Part shown: piece after piece, positions 20,162-29,956 of the stretch
How the letters are laid out: each line of letters starts with the position of its first letter
Numbering within the stretch: the stretch's first letter is position 1
Source of the DNA: Butyrivibrio sp.
GTDB lineage: Bacteria; Bacillota; Clostridia; Lachnospirales; Lachnospiraceae
NCBI GenBank assembly: GCA_024694565.1
Contig: JAILJR010000118.1
Location: 27,491 to 91,490 of the forward strand
Reading direction: 5' to 3'
Length of the DNA: 64,000 nucleotides
Made by a program: the position numbers and the translations under genes
The notes under the pieces: model-generated
Databases searched by the model: none
What the model was told of the DNA's origin: nothing
The model's input: the letters and a program-made list of their open reading frames with translations, nothing else

Positions 20162-22567
20162 TTATGACACGGCACGATCCTTGATCCAGGTCTTGATGTC
20201 GGAGACTCCGAGAACCTTCACGAAGCGATCACCTGAGGCGATCACGAGGGTAGGAGCCTGCATTATTCCGAATTTTTCTACGAGATCGGGATTTTCATTT
20301 GCATCCAGTGTTTTATAGTTTACGCCGGCCTTGTCAAGTAAGGAGCCTGCAATCTTGCAGTTCGGACAGGTTGTTGTCTTGAACAGCATTACTGTTCCTC
20401 CGTCAACATTGACTGCAGCTTCCTTCGAATCATTATTTGATTTCCTGACAGCAGCCTCGGCAAAATTAATGCTCTTTGGTCCCTCGTGCGTAAGATTGGA
20501 AATTCCTACGTTGTAAACCTTTCTGTCCTTGTACTCCTGAGCCTTGCCGTCATTCCAGTTGGCAACAGGGCGGTAGTAGCCGGTTATGCGGCTGTATACC
20601 TCTGTCTTTGCTCCGCAGCATGGACAGACTGTCTGTTCTCCGGTGAGATATCCGTGCTCTTTACATACTGAGTAGGTCGGTGACATTGTGTAGTAAGGAA
20701 GCTTATAATTTTCTGCAATCTTCCTTACCAGACTTGCAGCTGCCTTCCAGTCGGGAAGCTTTTCACCGAGGAATGCATGGAAAACGGTTCCGGAGGTATA
20801 CAGAGTCTGAAGCTCATCCTGAATGTCCAGAGCAGAGTAGATGTCCTCTGTGTAGCCTACCGGAAGGTGAGATGAGTTTGTATAATACGGAGTTCCGTTC
20901 ATGTTGGCTGTAATGATATCGGGGTAGAGCTCCTTGTCATGCTTTGCAAAGCGATAAGTTGTGGACTCTGCAGGTGTTGCCTCGAGGTTGTAGAGGTCAC
21001 CGTATTTCTCCTGGTAGTCTGACAGACGTTCTCTCATATGATTGAGAACAGCCTTTGAGAACTCTACTGTCTTTTCATTTGTCATGTCGGCACCGATCCA
21101 GTTTGCATTCAGCCCGACTTCATTCATGCCGATAAGGCCGATTGTAGAGAAGTGGTTGGCAAAGGTTCCGAGGTATCTCTTGGTATAAGGGTAAAGACCC
21201 TGATCAAGGAGCTTGGTGATGACCTGTCTCTTGGTATTGAGACTTCTTGCAGCCACATCCATGAGGTGGTCAAGTCTCTTGTAGAAGTCCTCCTCGTCCT
21301 TGGCAAGGTAGGCAATCCTTGGCATATTGATTGTGACTACTCCGATAGAGCCTGTTGACTCGCCGGAACCAAAGAATCCACCGGATTTCTTGCGCAGCTC
21401 CCTGAGGTCAAGGCGAAGTCTGCAGCACATTGAGCGGACATCACTGGGTTCCATGTCGGAATTGATGTAATTTGAGAAGTAAGGTGTGCCGTACTTGGCT
21501 GTCATCTCGAAGAGCAGCTTATTGTTCTCAGTCTCGCTCCAGTCAAAATCACGTGTGATAGAGTATGTGGGGATAGGATACTGGAAGCCTCTTCCGTTGG
21601 CATCGCCCTCGATCATAATCTCGATGAATGCCTTGTTGACCATATCCATTTCCTTCTGACAGTCACCGTATGTGAAATCGAGCTCCTTGCCGCCTACCAG
21701 ACAGTTCTGGTTCTTAAGGTCATTGGGAACGGTCCAGTCAAGAGTGATATTTGAGAAAGGAGCCTGTGTTCCCCAGCGGCTGGGTGTATTTACACCGTAA
21801 ACAAAGGACTGGATACACTGCTTTACCTCATGTTGAGAGAGGTTGTCCACCTTCACAAATGGTGCAAGGTATGTATCAAAGGATGAGAATGCCTGGGCAC
21901 CTGCCCACTCATTCTGCATGATTCCGAGGAAGTTGACCATCTGGTTGCACAGTGTGGACAGATGGCATGCAGGCGAAGATGTGATCTTGCCGGGAACGCC
22001 GCCAAGACCCTCCTGGATCAGCTGCTTGAGGCTCCAGCCTGCACAGTATCCTGTCAGCATTGCAAGATCATGGATATGTATTGCTGCGGTCCTGTGTGCA
22101 TTTGCAACCTCTTCATCATATACTTCTGAAAGCCAGTAATTGGCTGTGATAGCGCCTGAGTTGGACAGAATAAGACCGCCGACAGAATAAGTGACGGTAG
22201 AGTTCTCCTTGACACGCCAGTCGTTGATCTTGAGATAATCATCAACTATATCCTTGTAATTGAGAAGGGCAGAATTGACATTGCGAACCTTCTCGCGCTG
22301 TTTACGATAGAGAATATATGCTTTTGAGACATCAGAATAGCCGGCCTCTGAGAGTACCTTCTCGACGCTGTCCTGAATCTCCTCAACGGTTATTTTGCCA
22401 TCCTTGACCTTTTTCTCAAAATCTGAGGCGACCCTCAGAGAAATAAGATCAATAACGCTTGAGTGATAATCCTTCTCAAGGGCCACAAAGGCCTTTGTTA
22501 TTGCTGCGGAAATCTTGGAAATGTTAAAATCTGCTATGGCTCCATCCCTTTTCACAACCTGATACAT
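20162..22567 (-). CDS. nrdD: Anaerobic ribonucleoside-triphosphate reductase with C-terminal thioredoxin/glutaredoxin-like domain
   Basis: N-terminal ATP-cone (MYQVVKRDGAIADFNISKISAAI), large NrdD core, Cys-rich zinc site, glycyl-radical-like C-terminal segment; then CPNC-containing thioredoxin-like tail (TVMLFKTTTCPNCKIAGSLLDKAGVNYKTLDANENPDLVEKFGIMQAPTLVI). Confidence 0.93.
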   Translation of the reverse strand: MYQVVKRDGAIADFNISKISAAITKAFVALEKDYHSSVIDLISLRVASDFEKKVKDGKITVEEIQDSVEKVLSEAGYSDVSKAYILYRKQREKVRNVNSALLNYKDIVDDYLKINDWRVKENSTVTYSVGGLILSNSGAITANYWLSEVYDEEVANAHRTAAIHIHDLAMLTGYCAGWSLKQLIQEGLGGVPGKITSSPACHLSTLCNQMVNFLGIMQNEWAGAQAFSSFDTYLAPFVKVDNLSQHEVKQCIQSFVYGVNTPSRWGTQAPFSNITLDWTVPNDLKNQNCLVGGKELDFTYGDCQKEMDMVNKAFIEIMIEGDANGRGFQYPIPTYSITRDFDWSETENNKLLFEMTAKYGTPYFSNYINSDMEPSDVRSMCCRLRLDLRELRKKSGGFFGSGESTGSIGVVTINMPRIAYLAKDEEDFYKRLDHLMDVAARSLNTKRQVITKLLDQGLYPYTKRYLGTFANHFSTIGLIGMNEVGLNANWIGADMTNEKTVEFSKAVLNHMRERLSDYQEKYGDLYNLEATPAESTTYRFAKHDKELYPDIITANMNGTPYYTNSSHLPVGYTEDIYSALDIQDELQTLYTSGTVFHAFLGEKLPDWKAAASLVRKIAENYKLPYYTMSPTYSVCKEHGYLTGEQTVCPCCGAKTEVYSRITGYYRPVANWNDGKAQEYKDRKVYNVGISNLTHEGPKSINFAEAAVRKSNNDSKEAAVNVDGGTVMLFKTTTCPNCKIAGSLLDKAGVNYKTLDANENPDLVEKFGIMQAPTLVIASGDRFVKVLGVSDIKTWIKDRAVS

Positions 22568-22700
22568 ATGTATCCCCCTTTAAGAAAAATTTTATAAAAA
22601 TGCTGTCCCTATCAGCCCAATACATATTCTTTTTAGATAAAACAAGTGCCAATCCGCCTTGGCACTTTTGTTAATAAGAAGATAACATAAATAAAAGATG

Positions 22701-22748
22701 GTGTCAATATATTGATGAACGAAATATAGTAAACACAATATATAGTAG
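22701..22748. promoter_or_regulatory. Paired NrdR-box-like operator upstream of nrdD
   Basis: TCAATATATTGA (within 22701-22716) and ACACAATATATAGTAG (22733-22748); centres 31 bp apart, close to NrdR consensus ACACWATATATWGTGT. Confidence 0.65.
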
Positions 22749-22805
22749 TGAGCGGCGGCAAAGAAAGTATGCCGGTAAAAAAGTGTAAAAAAAGAATAAA
22801 CAGCC

Positions 22806-23495
22806 CTAAATACCGCGGATTGATGAGTTTGGAACGTATGTTTTTACTATATCAAGATATTGTAGCAGCTCATTATTTGAAGGGGCATGAAGGCTCTTAT
22901 CTGGTACTGTATCTCTCTCAACATATTGTTGCAGATAATATGCTTTTGCCCCCCTCAATAATATACCAATGTACTCAAAATCGTTTAATTCATGAAACTC
23001 TTTTACGACAGTGGTCCGAAATTCATAATCAGGAGCCTTTTCTCTTATGATGGAGATACTTCTTTCAATCAGGGATGTATCAACCGCCACCTCTCCGCAG
23101 GTCAAAGAATATTTTTCGGGACTGTTCTTGATATCCATCGCCACGTAGTCAATAAGACCGTCATTCAGGAGCCTGTCAAGCTCATCGGGATGATACCCGT
23201 TTGTATCGAGCTTGATAAGAAAGTTAAGGTCCCTGATCCTTTCGATAAAGCCTCTGATATCACGACGCAGCAGAGGCTCTCCGCCTGTTATTGCCACGCC
23301 GTCCAGAAGTCCCTTTCTCTTATTCAGGAATCTGAAAAACTCTTCTTCATCCACGACAGGCTCCATACTGCCATTAACAAGCTCAAAATTATGGCAGTAG
23401 GGGCACCTGAAATCACAACCGCCCAAAAATACGGTGCAGGCAATATGCCCCGGATAGTCAAGTAGTGTCATTTTCTGAAGTCCATGTATCTGCAT
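22806..23495 (-). CDS. nrdG: Anaerobic ribonucleotide reductase-activating protein, radical SAM
   Basis: Radical SAM CxxxCxxC motif GGCDFRCPYCHN, GVAITGGEPLLRRD; adjacent to nrdD. Confidence 0.85.
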   Translation of the reverse strand: MQIHGLQKMTLLDYPGHIACTVFLGGCDFRCPYCHNFELVNGSMEPVVDEEEFFRFLNKRKGLLDGVAITGGEPLLRRDIRGFIERIRDLNFLIKLDTNGYHPDELDRLLNDGLIDYVAMDIKNSPEKYSLTCGEVAVDTSLIERSISIIREKAPDYEFRTTVVKEFHELNDFEYIGILLRGAKAYYLQQYVERDTVPDKSLHAPSNNELLQYLDIVKTYVPNSSIRGI

Positions 23496-23687
23496 GATAT
23501 ACTCCTTTTTTACAATTAAGCTGCCGTCCGGAGCAGGCAGGGCAAGAGCGGATGTATGGCTGAGCAGGAGAGCCTGTCACCGCGTCTGCCCGGTCTGCTG
23601 CGGCTGGAAACTTGAATGCAACCTTCTTGTATCAACATTTTCTTTTAATACAATATATGGTAACATAAATAATGAGGTTTTAAACAT

Positions 23688-24710
23688 ATGGCTGGTAAAA
23701 CATCGGATTTCCCGGTTAAACAACGTCAACTTAATGAAGATGTGCAGACAGGTGATTATAAGCCCTGTTATCTGATATATGGTGAAGAGGCGTACCTGCG
23801 CCTCCAGAACAGGGACAAGCTCCTTAAGGGGCTTGGAATTACCGGAAACAGCATGAATTTCAACCGATATGGCAAGGATTCACAGCCTGCACAGATAATT
23901 GATATGGCTGAGACCATGCCCTTTCTTGCAGACAAGAGAGTCATTCTCATAGAGGACAGCGGATTTTTCAAGAGCGGCTGTCCCGAGCTTGCAGGTTATC
24001 TCAAGAATCCATCAGAGACTACACTGTTTCTCTTTGTGGAGTCGGAGGTGGACAAGCGAAAGGACATTTATAAGGCCGCATCAAAGCTTGGATTTGAGAT
24101 GGAATGCACCGTTCAGGATGAAGAGATGCTGAAGAGGTGGCTTAGGTCCAAATTTCAGGCTGAGGGTAAGAGCATTTCGCCAGGGGCTCAGTCCGTGCTT
24201 CTTGACAGGGTTGGAACTGATATGTCAAATCTTTCGACTGAGATTGAGAAGCTGGTGTGCTACTGCATTGACAGGGGTGAGATTAAAGAAGGGGACATCG
24301 AGGCAGTCTGTGCCAATTATCTTACGAGCAGTATATTTGCCATGACTGATGCAATCTCAGGACAGGAAAAGAAAAAGGCAATGGAGGTCTACTACGATCT
24401 GATAGCCCTCAAGGAGCCTCCCGCAAGGATTCTTTCTCTCATCACAAGGCAGTTCAACCTCATGATCAGGATCAAGGAGATGACTGACAACAAAAGAGAC
24501 AGAAGGAGCATCGCGCAGTCACTTAAGCTTGCGGATTTTGTTGTGGGCAAATACCAGAACTGGGCGAGAAGCTACACCTATGAACAGCTCAGACAGGCAC
24601 TTGAAATTTGTGCTTCCTGCGATGAAGCTGTCAAAAGCGGAAGACTTTCAGATGTCATCAGCGTGGAGATGGTGATAATAGGATGTACTTCATTCAGGCG
24701 TGCAGTGTAA
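23688..24710 (+). CDS. holA: DNA polymerase III subunit delta
   Basis: CYLIYGEEAYLRLQNRDKL...ANYLTSSIFAMTDAISGQEKKKAMEVYYDLIALKEPPARILSLITRQFNLMIRIKEM is a HolA pattern. Confidence 0.9.
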   Translation: MAGKTSDFPVKQRQLNEDVQTGDYKPCYLIYGEEAYLRLQNRDKLLKGLGITGNSMNFNRYGKDSQPAQIIDMAETMPFLADKRVILIEDSGFFKSGCPELAGYLKNPSETTLFLFVESEVDKRKDIYKAASKLGFEMECTVQDEEMLKRWLRSKFQAEGKSISPGAQSVLLDRVGTDMSNLSTEIEKLVCYCIDRGEIKEGDIEAVCANYLTSSIFAMTDAISGQEKKKAMEVYYDLIALKEPPARILSLITRQFNLMIRIKEMTDNKRDRRSIAQSLKLADFVVGKYQNWARSYTYEQLRQALEICASCDEAVKSGRLSDVISVEMVIIGCTSFRRAV

Positions 24711-24776
24711 AAAGTTTGAAAAAATGTTTATTTTGCCTTATAATAAAAAGATGTATGTCCGAAGGGAGATTTATAT

Positions 24777-25460
24777 ATGGCTGACAGACCAAGACCACAG
24801 GAACTTTATAGACATTTTAAGGGGAATTTATATCAGATCGTCACTATCGCGATCAACTCCGAGACCAAGGAGGAGATGGTAGTGTATCAGGCATTATACG
24901 GGGATTACAGGACTTATGTGCGGCCCCTTGACATGTTCATGTCTGAGGTCAACAGGAAGAAGTACCCTGATGCTGTTCAGAGATACCGCTTTGAAAAGGT
25001 AAAAAGGAGCTCGCTCCCGGGGGCAAGGCCGATGCCTTTACCTGAAGGCAGGCAACAGGAAAGCATGAACCGCCCGGAGCCTGTAGAGAATGACAGAGTT
25101 GTAAGACCTGCAAGGGTATCACATCCCGGAGCAGGTATAAGGAACAGCGGCCCCGTCAGGCTTAAATTTGATAAAAAGCCTTATGAGACTACCGGAGTTA
25201 TGGGCAAAAGCATTGCCGATGAGGCAAGGGACCTCAACCTTGATCCGCTCGTGATACAGTTTATGGATGCGGATCTTGCTTCGGAAAAGAGCGATATCCT
25301 TGTTAAGCTAAAACCCATAATTACCAATGAAATGATAGACATAATGGCTCTTTCAGTCGGGGTGGTTGTCAATGAGGGAGATGTATATGACAGATACAAT
25401 GATCTTCGTACCTGTCTTGCCACGATGGAAAAGTTTGAGAGTTCAAGATTAAGGAGTTGA
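24777..25460 (+). CDS. DUF1653-domain protein with C-terminal extension
   Basis: RPQELYRHFKGNLYQIVTIAINSETKEEMVVYQALYGDYRTYVRPLDMFMSEVNRKKYPDAVQRYRFE matches DUF1653 pattern. Confidence 0.8.
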   Translation: MADRPRPQELYRHFKGNLYQIVTIAINSETKEEMVVYQALYGDYRTYVRPLDMFMSEVNRKKYPDAVQRYRFEKVKRSSLPGARPMPLPEGRQQESMNRPEPVENDRVVRPARVSHPGAGIRNSGPVRLKFDKKPYETTGVMGKSIADEARDLNLDPLVIQFMDADLASEKSDILVKLKPIITNEMIDIMALSVGVVVNEGDVYDRYNDLRTCLATMEKFESSRLRS

Positions 25461-25463
25461 CCC

Positions 25464-26489
25464 ATGAAATTACTATCTATCGCTGTACCATGTTATAATT
25501 CCCAGGACTATATGGAGAAGTGTATCGATTCATTGCTTGTTGGCGGTGAAGAGGTGGAAATACTCATAATTGATGATGGCTCCAAGGATAGAACAGCAGA
25601 GATAGCTGACAATTATGAGAAAAAGTATCCCGCTATATGCAGGGCAATACATAAGCCGAACGGAGGTCACGGCTCCGCGGTTAATACAGGAATAGAAAAT
25701 GCGGCAGGTCTTTTCTTCAAGGTAGTTGACTCTGATGACTGGGTAAAAGAGATTGCTTATCGAAAGATACTAAGCACATTGTCTGAGCTTGCAGGCGGTG
25801 AGAAGCAGCTGGATCTTCTGATAAGCAACTTTGTGTACAACAAGGTGGGAGAGAAGCGCCACAAGGTCATGAGATATAACACGATGTTCCCGATTGAACA
25901 GCTCTTTACGTGGAAGGATGTAAAGAGAACCCCCAAGGGTCATTATCTTCTTATGCACTCGGCCATCTACAGGACAAAGCTTCTTCGCCAATGCGGATTA
26001 AAGCTACCGGAACACACCTTTTACGTCGATAATATCTATGTATTTAACCCGCTTCCCTTTGTTAAAAACATGTATTACCTGGATGTGAACTTTTACTATT
26101 ACTATATTGGCCGTGATGACCAGTCGGTAAATCAGAAGATAATGTTATCCAGGATAGACCAGCAGATCAAGGTTAACAAGCTGATGATCGACTACTATGT
26201 TGAGAATTATGGAATGATCCGCTCACAGCGAGAGCGCCACAAGTATATGTTCAACTATCTTGAGATCATTACCGCAATTTCTTCTGTGCTGCTGATTACT
26301 GAAGATACAGAGGAGAATCTGGCTAAGAGAAAAGAACTGCTTCAATATGTTAAGGATAAGAATTACCTGTTATATATCAAAATCCGCTACAGCATAGAAG
26401 GAACCTACATCTACCTTCCCGGCAAGGGTGGCAGGAAGATAACTTTGGCGGGTTATAAATTACTTCAGAAAATTTTTCACTTTAATTAA
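25464..26489 (+). CDS. Glycosyltransferase family 2
   Basis: LSIAVPCYNSQDYMEKCIDSLL...ILIIDDGSKDRTAEIAD...PNGGHGSAVNTGIENAAGLFFKVVDSDDWV. Confidence 0.92.
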   Translation: MKLLSIAVPCYNSQDYMEKCIDSLLVGGEEVEILIIDDGSKDRTAEIADNYEKKYPAICRAIHKPNGGHGSAVNTGIENAAGLFFKVVDSDDWVKEIAYRKILSTLSELAGGEKQLDLLISNFVYNKVGEKRHKVMRYNTMFPIEQLFTWKDVKRTPKGHYLLMHSAIYRTKLLRQCGLKLPEHTFYVDNIYVFNPLPFVKNMYYLDVNFYYYYIGRDDQSVNQKIMLSRIDQQIKVNKLMIDYYVENYGMIRSQRERHKYMFNYLEIITAISSVLLITEDTEENLAKRKELLQYVKDKNYLLYIKIRYSIEGTYIYLPGKGGRKITLAGYKLLQKIFHFN

Positions 26490-26553
26490 TTTGAAAATGT
26501 GATATAGTAGTTATCTGATATTGCTATTTTGCTTAATTTATCTGAGGAGAATT

Positions 26554-27264
26554 ATGAAGAATAAATACGAAGAATGGACCGGGAGGGCCTGGAACAGAGA
26601 TCTTGGCAGAGATCTGTTAAAGCTTGCGATGCCAGTTATTCTGTATGCACCTTTTTACATGATATGGTTCATCCTGATCGAGCACCACAATTTTGCTCAT
26701 TATGAGATAATTCATTCAGCTGTGGATGATATGATTCCCTTCAATGAGCTGTTCGTTATTCCATATTATATGTGGTTTTTGTACGTATCAGCAACGCTTA
26801 TGTTTTTTTTGCTGTCATTTGATGTTGAGGACTATTACAAGAATTTTATCTTCCTGGCTGCGGGTATGACGATTTTCCTGATCATATCCACGATGTTCCC
26901 CAACATGCACAACCTGAGACCGGCTGTGATGCCAAGAGATAATGTTTTTACAGATCTGGTGAGGGTTATCTATAGTCATGATACGCCGTCAAATCTCTGG
27001 CCGAGCATTCATGTGTACAACTCTGTAGGTACCATGATAGCAGTACACCACAGCAAGAGATTCTCTGTAAAAGGGAAGATTATCAGTGATATAATCGGAA
27101 TATCGATCATACTTTCGACGCTGTTTATCAAGCAGCACTCTGTGTTTGATGTGATAACGGCTTTAATAATGGCACTTATATTCTATTATTTATTTTACCG
27201 CACGAATCTGCTGATGAACTTCTGCACCAGGCAGCAGCGCAGAGTGGCAGTGAGGTACAATTAA
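26554..27264 (+). CDS. PAP2-family phosphatase membrane protein
   Basis: Multi-TM; NLWPSIHVYNSVGTMIAVHH...STLFIKQHSVFDVI PAP2-like SxH and H...D motifs. Confidence 0.8.
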   Translation: MKNKYEEWTGRAWNRDLGRDLLKLAMPVILYAPFYMIWFILIEHHNFAHYEIIHSAVDDMIPFNELFVIPYYMWFLYVSATLMFFLLSFDVEDYYKNFIFLAAGMTIFLIISTMFPNMHNLRPAVMPRDNVFTDLVRVIYSHDTPSNLWPSIHVYNSVGTMIAVHHSKRFSVKGKIISDIIGISIILSTLFIKQHSVFDVITALIMALIFYYLFYRTNLLMNFCTRQQRRVAVRYN

Positions 27265-27265
27265 T

Positions 27266-27297
27266 AAAAACAAGTCACTTTGTGACTTGTTTTTTTA
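27266..27297. terminator. Rho-independent terminator after PAP2 gene
   Basis: AAAAACAAGTCACTTTGTGACTTGTTTTTTT. Confidence 0.88.
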
Positions 27298-27323
27298 TTA
27301 CATTGACTGAGATAAGCATATTT

Positions 27324-28295
27324 TTAGTTCATGAGACGGAGCTTTTGCCTGAGGCACTCAAGGGTTATGTCATCAGATTTTACGGAGACTTCGCCGTCGG
27401 TGTGTACCCACATGGGGATGGAGGTCTTTATATTGACTTTGGCTGTAGTGTGGTGGCCTATGCCCTTGATCCAGTAAAAATTACCAAAGAAGGAGAAGGG
27501 GAGGGCAAATATCATTCGAAGGGAGGGCATGTCGCCGGCATAGACAAGATCAAATTTACCATCCATAAGATCGGCATTTGGAGCAAATTTGAATCCGCCG
27601 CCCTCATAATGGTGTATCATGGCTGTTACCAGAATGAATTTATCCAAATGAATGCTTTCACCATTGTCCGGGGTGATTATGCAAGGAACCTTTGGAGCCC
27701 CTAATAGCTGCTTTATTGCAATAGAGCCATATGTCAGCTTTCCAAGGCCGATTTTGTTAAAAAAGTTTTTGGCCCCGGAAGAGAGGGCCTCTTCACATAC
27801 TGCAGCATCAAAACCAATCCCTGCACTTACATCAAATATCCTTGAAGGAGTCTCGTTGTCATCGTGAAGACGCGACATGGGAGCAGTCATGGAGTTAAAT
27901 GTAAGTCGCCCAAGATCAATTGATCTGACCATTTCACCTCTTAGTATCAATTCGATAAGATCATCAGTCTTTTTAGGATAAGAAAGATCCCTTGCAAAAT
28001 CATTGGAAGACCCGATTGGAATATATCCGATCAGGACCTTTTCAAAATCAGCGATACCGTTAAGAACCTCATTCAAGGTGCCGTCACCGCCGATTACAAC
28101 GATCTTCAAGGACAATTCCTTCATGAATTCTTCGCGGGCTGTAAGCTTTTTTGCAAGTCTTGTTGCGTCACCCGGTCCCTTTGTGGCAGCAGCCTTATAT
28201 TCCAATTTCTTTTCAATAAACTTTTGCTCCAGTTTCTTCCAGATATCCTTACCCTTCCCGGACCTTGCCGCCGGATTCACAATACAGTAGTACAT
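27324..28295 (-). CDS. Diacylglycerol/lipid kinase family protein (YegS/DgkB-like)
   Basis: YCIVNPAARSGKGKDIWKKLE...VVIGGDGTLNEVLNGI...IPIGSSNDFARDL. Confidence 0.92.
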   Translation of the reverse strand: MYYCIVNPAARSGKGKDIWKKLEQKFIEKKLEYKAAATKGPGDATRLAKKLTAREEFMKELSLKIVVIGGDGTLNEVLNGIADFEKVLIGYIPIGSSNDFARDLSYPKKTDDLIELILRGEMVRSIDLGRLTFNSMTAPMSRLHDDNETPSRIFDVSAGIGFDAAVCEEALSSGAKNFFNKIGLGKLTYGSIAIKQLLGAPKVPCIITPDNGESIHLDKFILVTAMIHHYEGGGFKFAPNADLMDGKFDLVYAGDMPSLRMIFALPFSFFGNFYWIKGIGHHTTAKVNIKTSIPMWVHTDGEVSVKSDDITLECLRQKLRLMN

Positions 28296-28329
28296 ATTAT
28301 CCTCCAGATTAAAGCAAATTATTGTTGCA

Positions 28330-28366
28330 ATTCAGTGGTCAGCCGGGTCAGGACAGCCCGCTGAAT
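28330..28366. repeat. Short ATTCAGTGGTCAGC-family repeat
   Basis: ATTCAGTGGTCAGCCGGGTCAGGACAGCCCGCTGAAT; related to 19989, 42024 and (reverse) 48766. Confidence 0.6.
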
Positions 28367-28490
28367 TATTTACATCCATATTATCACGAAGCAGTTTTTT
28401 TTGACACTGAAAGAATAATATGATACTATAACCGAAATGTTGCTTTAGCACATTAAATCGTAAGTGCAGAGCCAGGAGGAGGATTCGAAA

Positions 28491-29729
28491 ATGTATTCAT
28501 TGGAAGAAGTCAGGAAGGTTGATCCACAGATTGCGTCCCTGATAGAGGAAGAGGTTGCCCGTCAGAATGCTCATATTGAGCTGATTGCGTCAGAGAACTG
28601 GACCAGCAAGGCTGTAATGTCAGCTATGGGTAGTCCTTTGACTAACAAGTACGCAGAGGGCCTTCCGGGGAAAAGATATTACGGTGGCTGTCATGTAGTT
28701 GACAAGGTAGAGAACATAGCCATAGAGAGAGCCAAGGAGCTTTTTCACTGTGATTATGCGAATGTTCAGCCACATTCAGGAGCACAGGCTAATCTGGCTG
28801 TACAGTTTGCCCTTTTGAAGCCGGGTGATACCTTTATGGGTATGGATTTAAGCCAGGGCGGACATCTTACACACGGCAGCACAGCCAATATTTCCGGGAC
28901 TTACTACAACATTATTCCGTACGGCGTTGATGATAATGGTATCATCGATTATGATAACATGCTAAAGCTTGCAATCGAGCATAAGCCGAAGCTGATAATT
29001 GCAGGTGCTTCTGCATATTGCAGAACTATAGATTTCAAGAAATTCAGAGAAGCTGCCGATGCATGCGGGGCAGTGCTCATGGTGGATATGGCACATATCG
29101 CCGGGCTTGTGGCTGCCGGTGTTCATCCCAGCCCATTCCCATATGCGGATGTTGTTACCACAACAACTCATAAGACACTTCGCGGTCCTCGTGGCGGAAT
29201 CATTCTCTGGAATCAGGAGGCTCAGGACAAATACAAATTTAACAAGGCAGTTTTCCCGGGAATACAGGGAGGACCTCTTGAGCATGTTGTTGCTGCCAAG
29301 GCGATCTGCTTCAAGGAAGCTCTTTCTCCTGAGTTCAGGGAATATGCCCAAAATGTTGTTGCCAATGCCAAGGCACTCTGCAGCGGCCTGATGAACAGGG
29401 GTATTAAGATTGTATCAGGTGGTACAGACAATCATCTTATGCTGATTGATCTGACTAACTTCGGCCTGACAGGAAAAGAGGTTGAAGCATGGCTTGACGA
29501 TGCTCACATCACTGCCAACAAGAATACTATTCCGAATGAGCAGCAGTCACCATTCGTTACAAGCGGAATCCGTCTGGGCACACCTGCTGTTACTACAAGA
29601 GGAATGAATGAAGAGGATATGGACAGGATCGCAGAGGCAATCTCCATTGTAATTAAGAACAAGGGAGAAAAGAACGATGAGGCCAGGGCAATCATCAGAT
29701 CTCTTACTGATAAGTATCCGCTGGATTAA
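28491..29729 (+). CDS. glyA: Serine hydroxymethyltransferase
   Basis: [40 protein letters not shown]...[17 protein letters not shown]; start ATG 28491 preferred. Confidence 0.97.
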   Translation: MYSLEEVRKVDPQIASLIEEEVARQNAHIELIASENWTSKAVMSAMGSPLTNKYAEGLPGKRYYGGCHVVDKVENIAIERAKELFHCDYANVQPHSGAQANLAVQFALLKPGDTFMGMDLSQGGHLTHGSTANISGTYYNIIPYGVDDNGIIDYDNMLKLAIEHKPKLIIAGASAYCRTIDFKKFREAADACGAVLMVDMAHIAGLVAAGVHPSPFPYADVVTTTTHKTLRGPRGGIILWNQEAQDKYKFNKAVFPGIQGGPLEHVVAAKAICFKEALSPEFREYAQNVVANAKALCSGLMNRGIKIVSGGTDNHLMLIDLTNFGLTGKEVEAWLDDAHITANKNTIPNEQQSPFVTSGIRLGTPAVTTRGMNEEDMDRIAEAISIVIKNKGEKNDEARAIIRSLTDKYPLD

Positions 29730-29758
29730 ATCTGAAATATAAAAAACAGACAATACAT

Positions 29759-29804
29759 AAAGAATGGATGTTTTGCTTAAGGATGTAAACATCCATTCTT
29801 TTTT
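29759..29804. terminator. Terminator after glyA
   Basis: AAAGAATGGATGTT...AACATCCATTCTTTTTTC; same AGAATGGATG stem as 20061-20106. Confidence 0.88.
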
Positions 29805-29921
29805 CTTATTGGAAAAGAGATAGAATTGTTAGAAAAGAATATAAAAAAATAGACAATTAACAGAAAATAGAACATTATCATAACTAAATTCAAAATACTA
29901 TCAAATTATTTAAAAAATGTG

Positions 29922-29950
29922 TTGACAAATTGAAAGTGAATGCATATAAT
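29922..29950 (+). promoter_or_regulatory. Consensus sigma-A promoter driving the ORF-free region
   Basis: TTGACA (29922-29927), exactly 17 bp spacer, TATAAT (29945-29950). Confidence 0.9.
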
Positions 29951-29956
29951 AAAAAC

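Noticed and set aside
27282-27704. 140-aa plus-strand ORF opposite the lipid kinase gene
   Set aside because: Fully antisense to a conserved CDS and starts in the terminator region; no family-like sequence.
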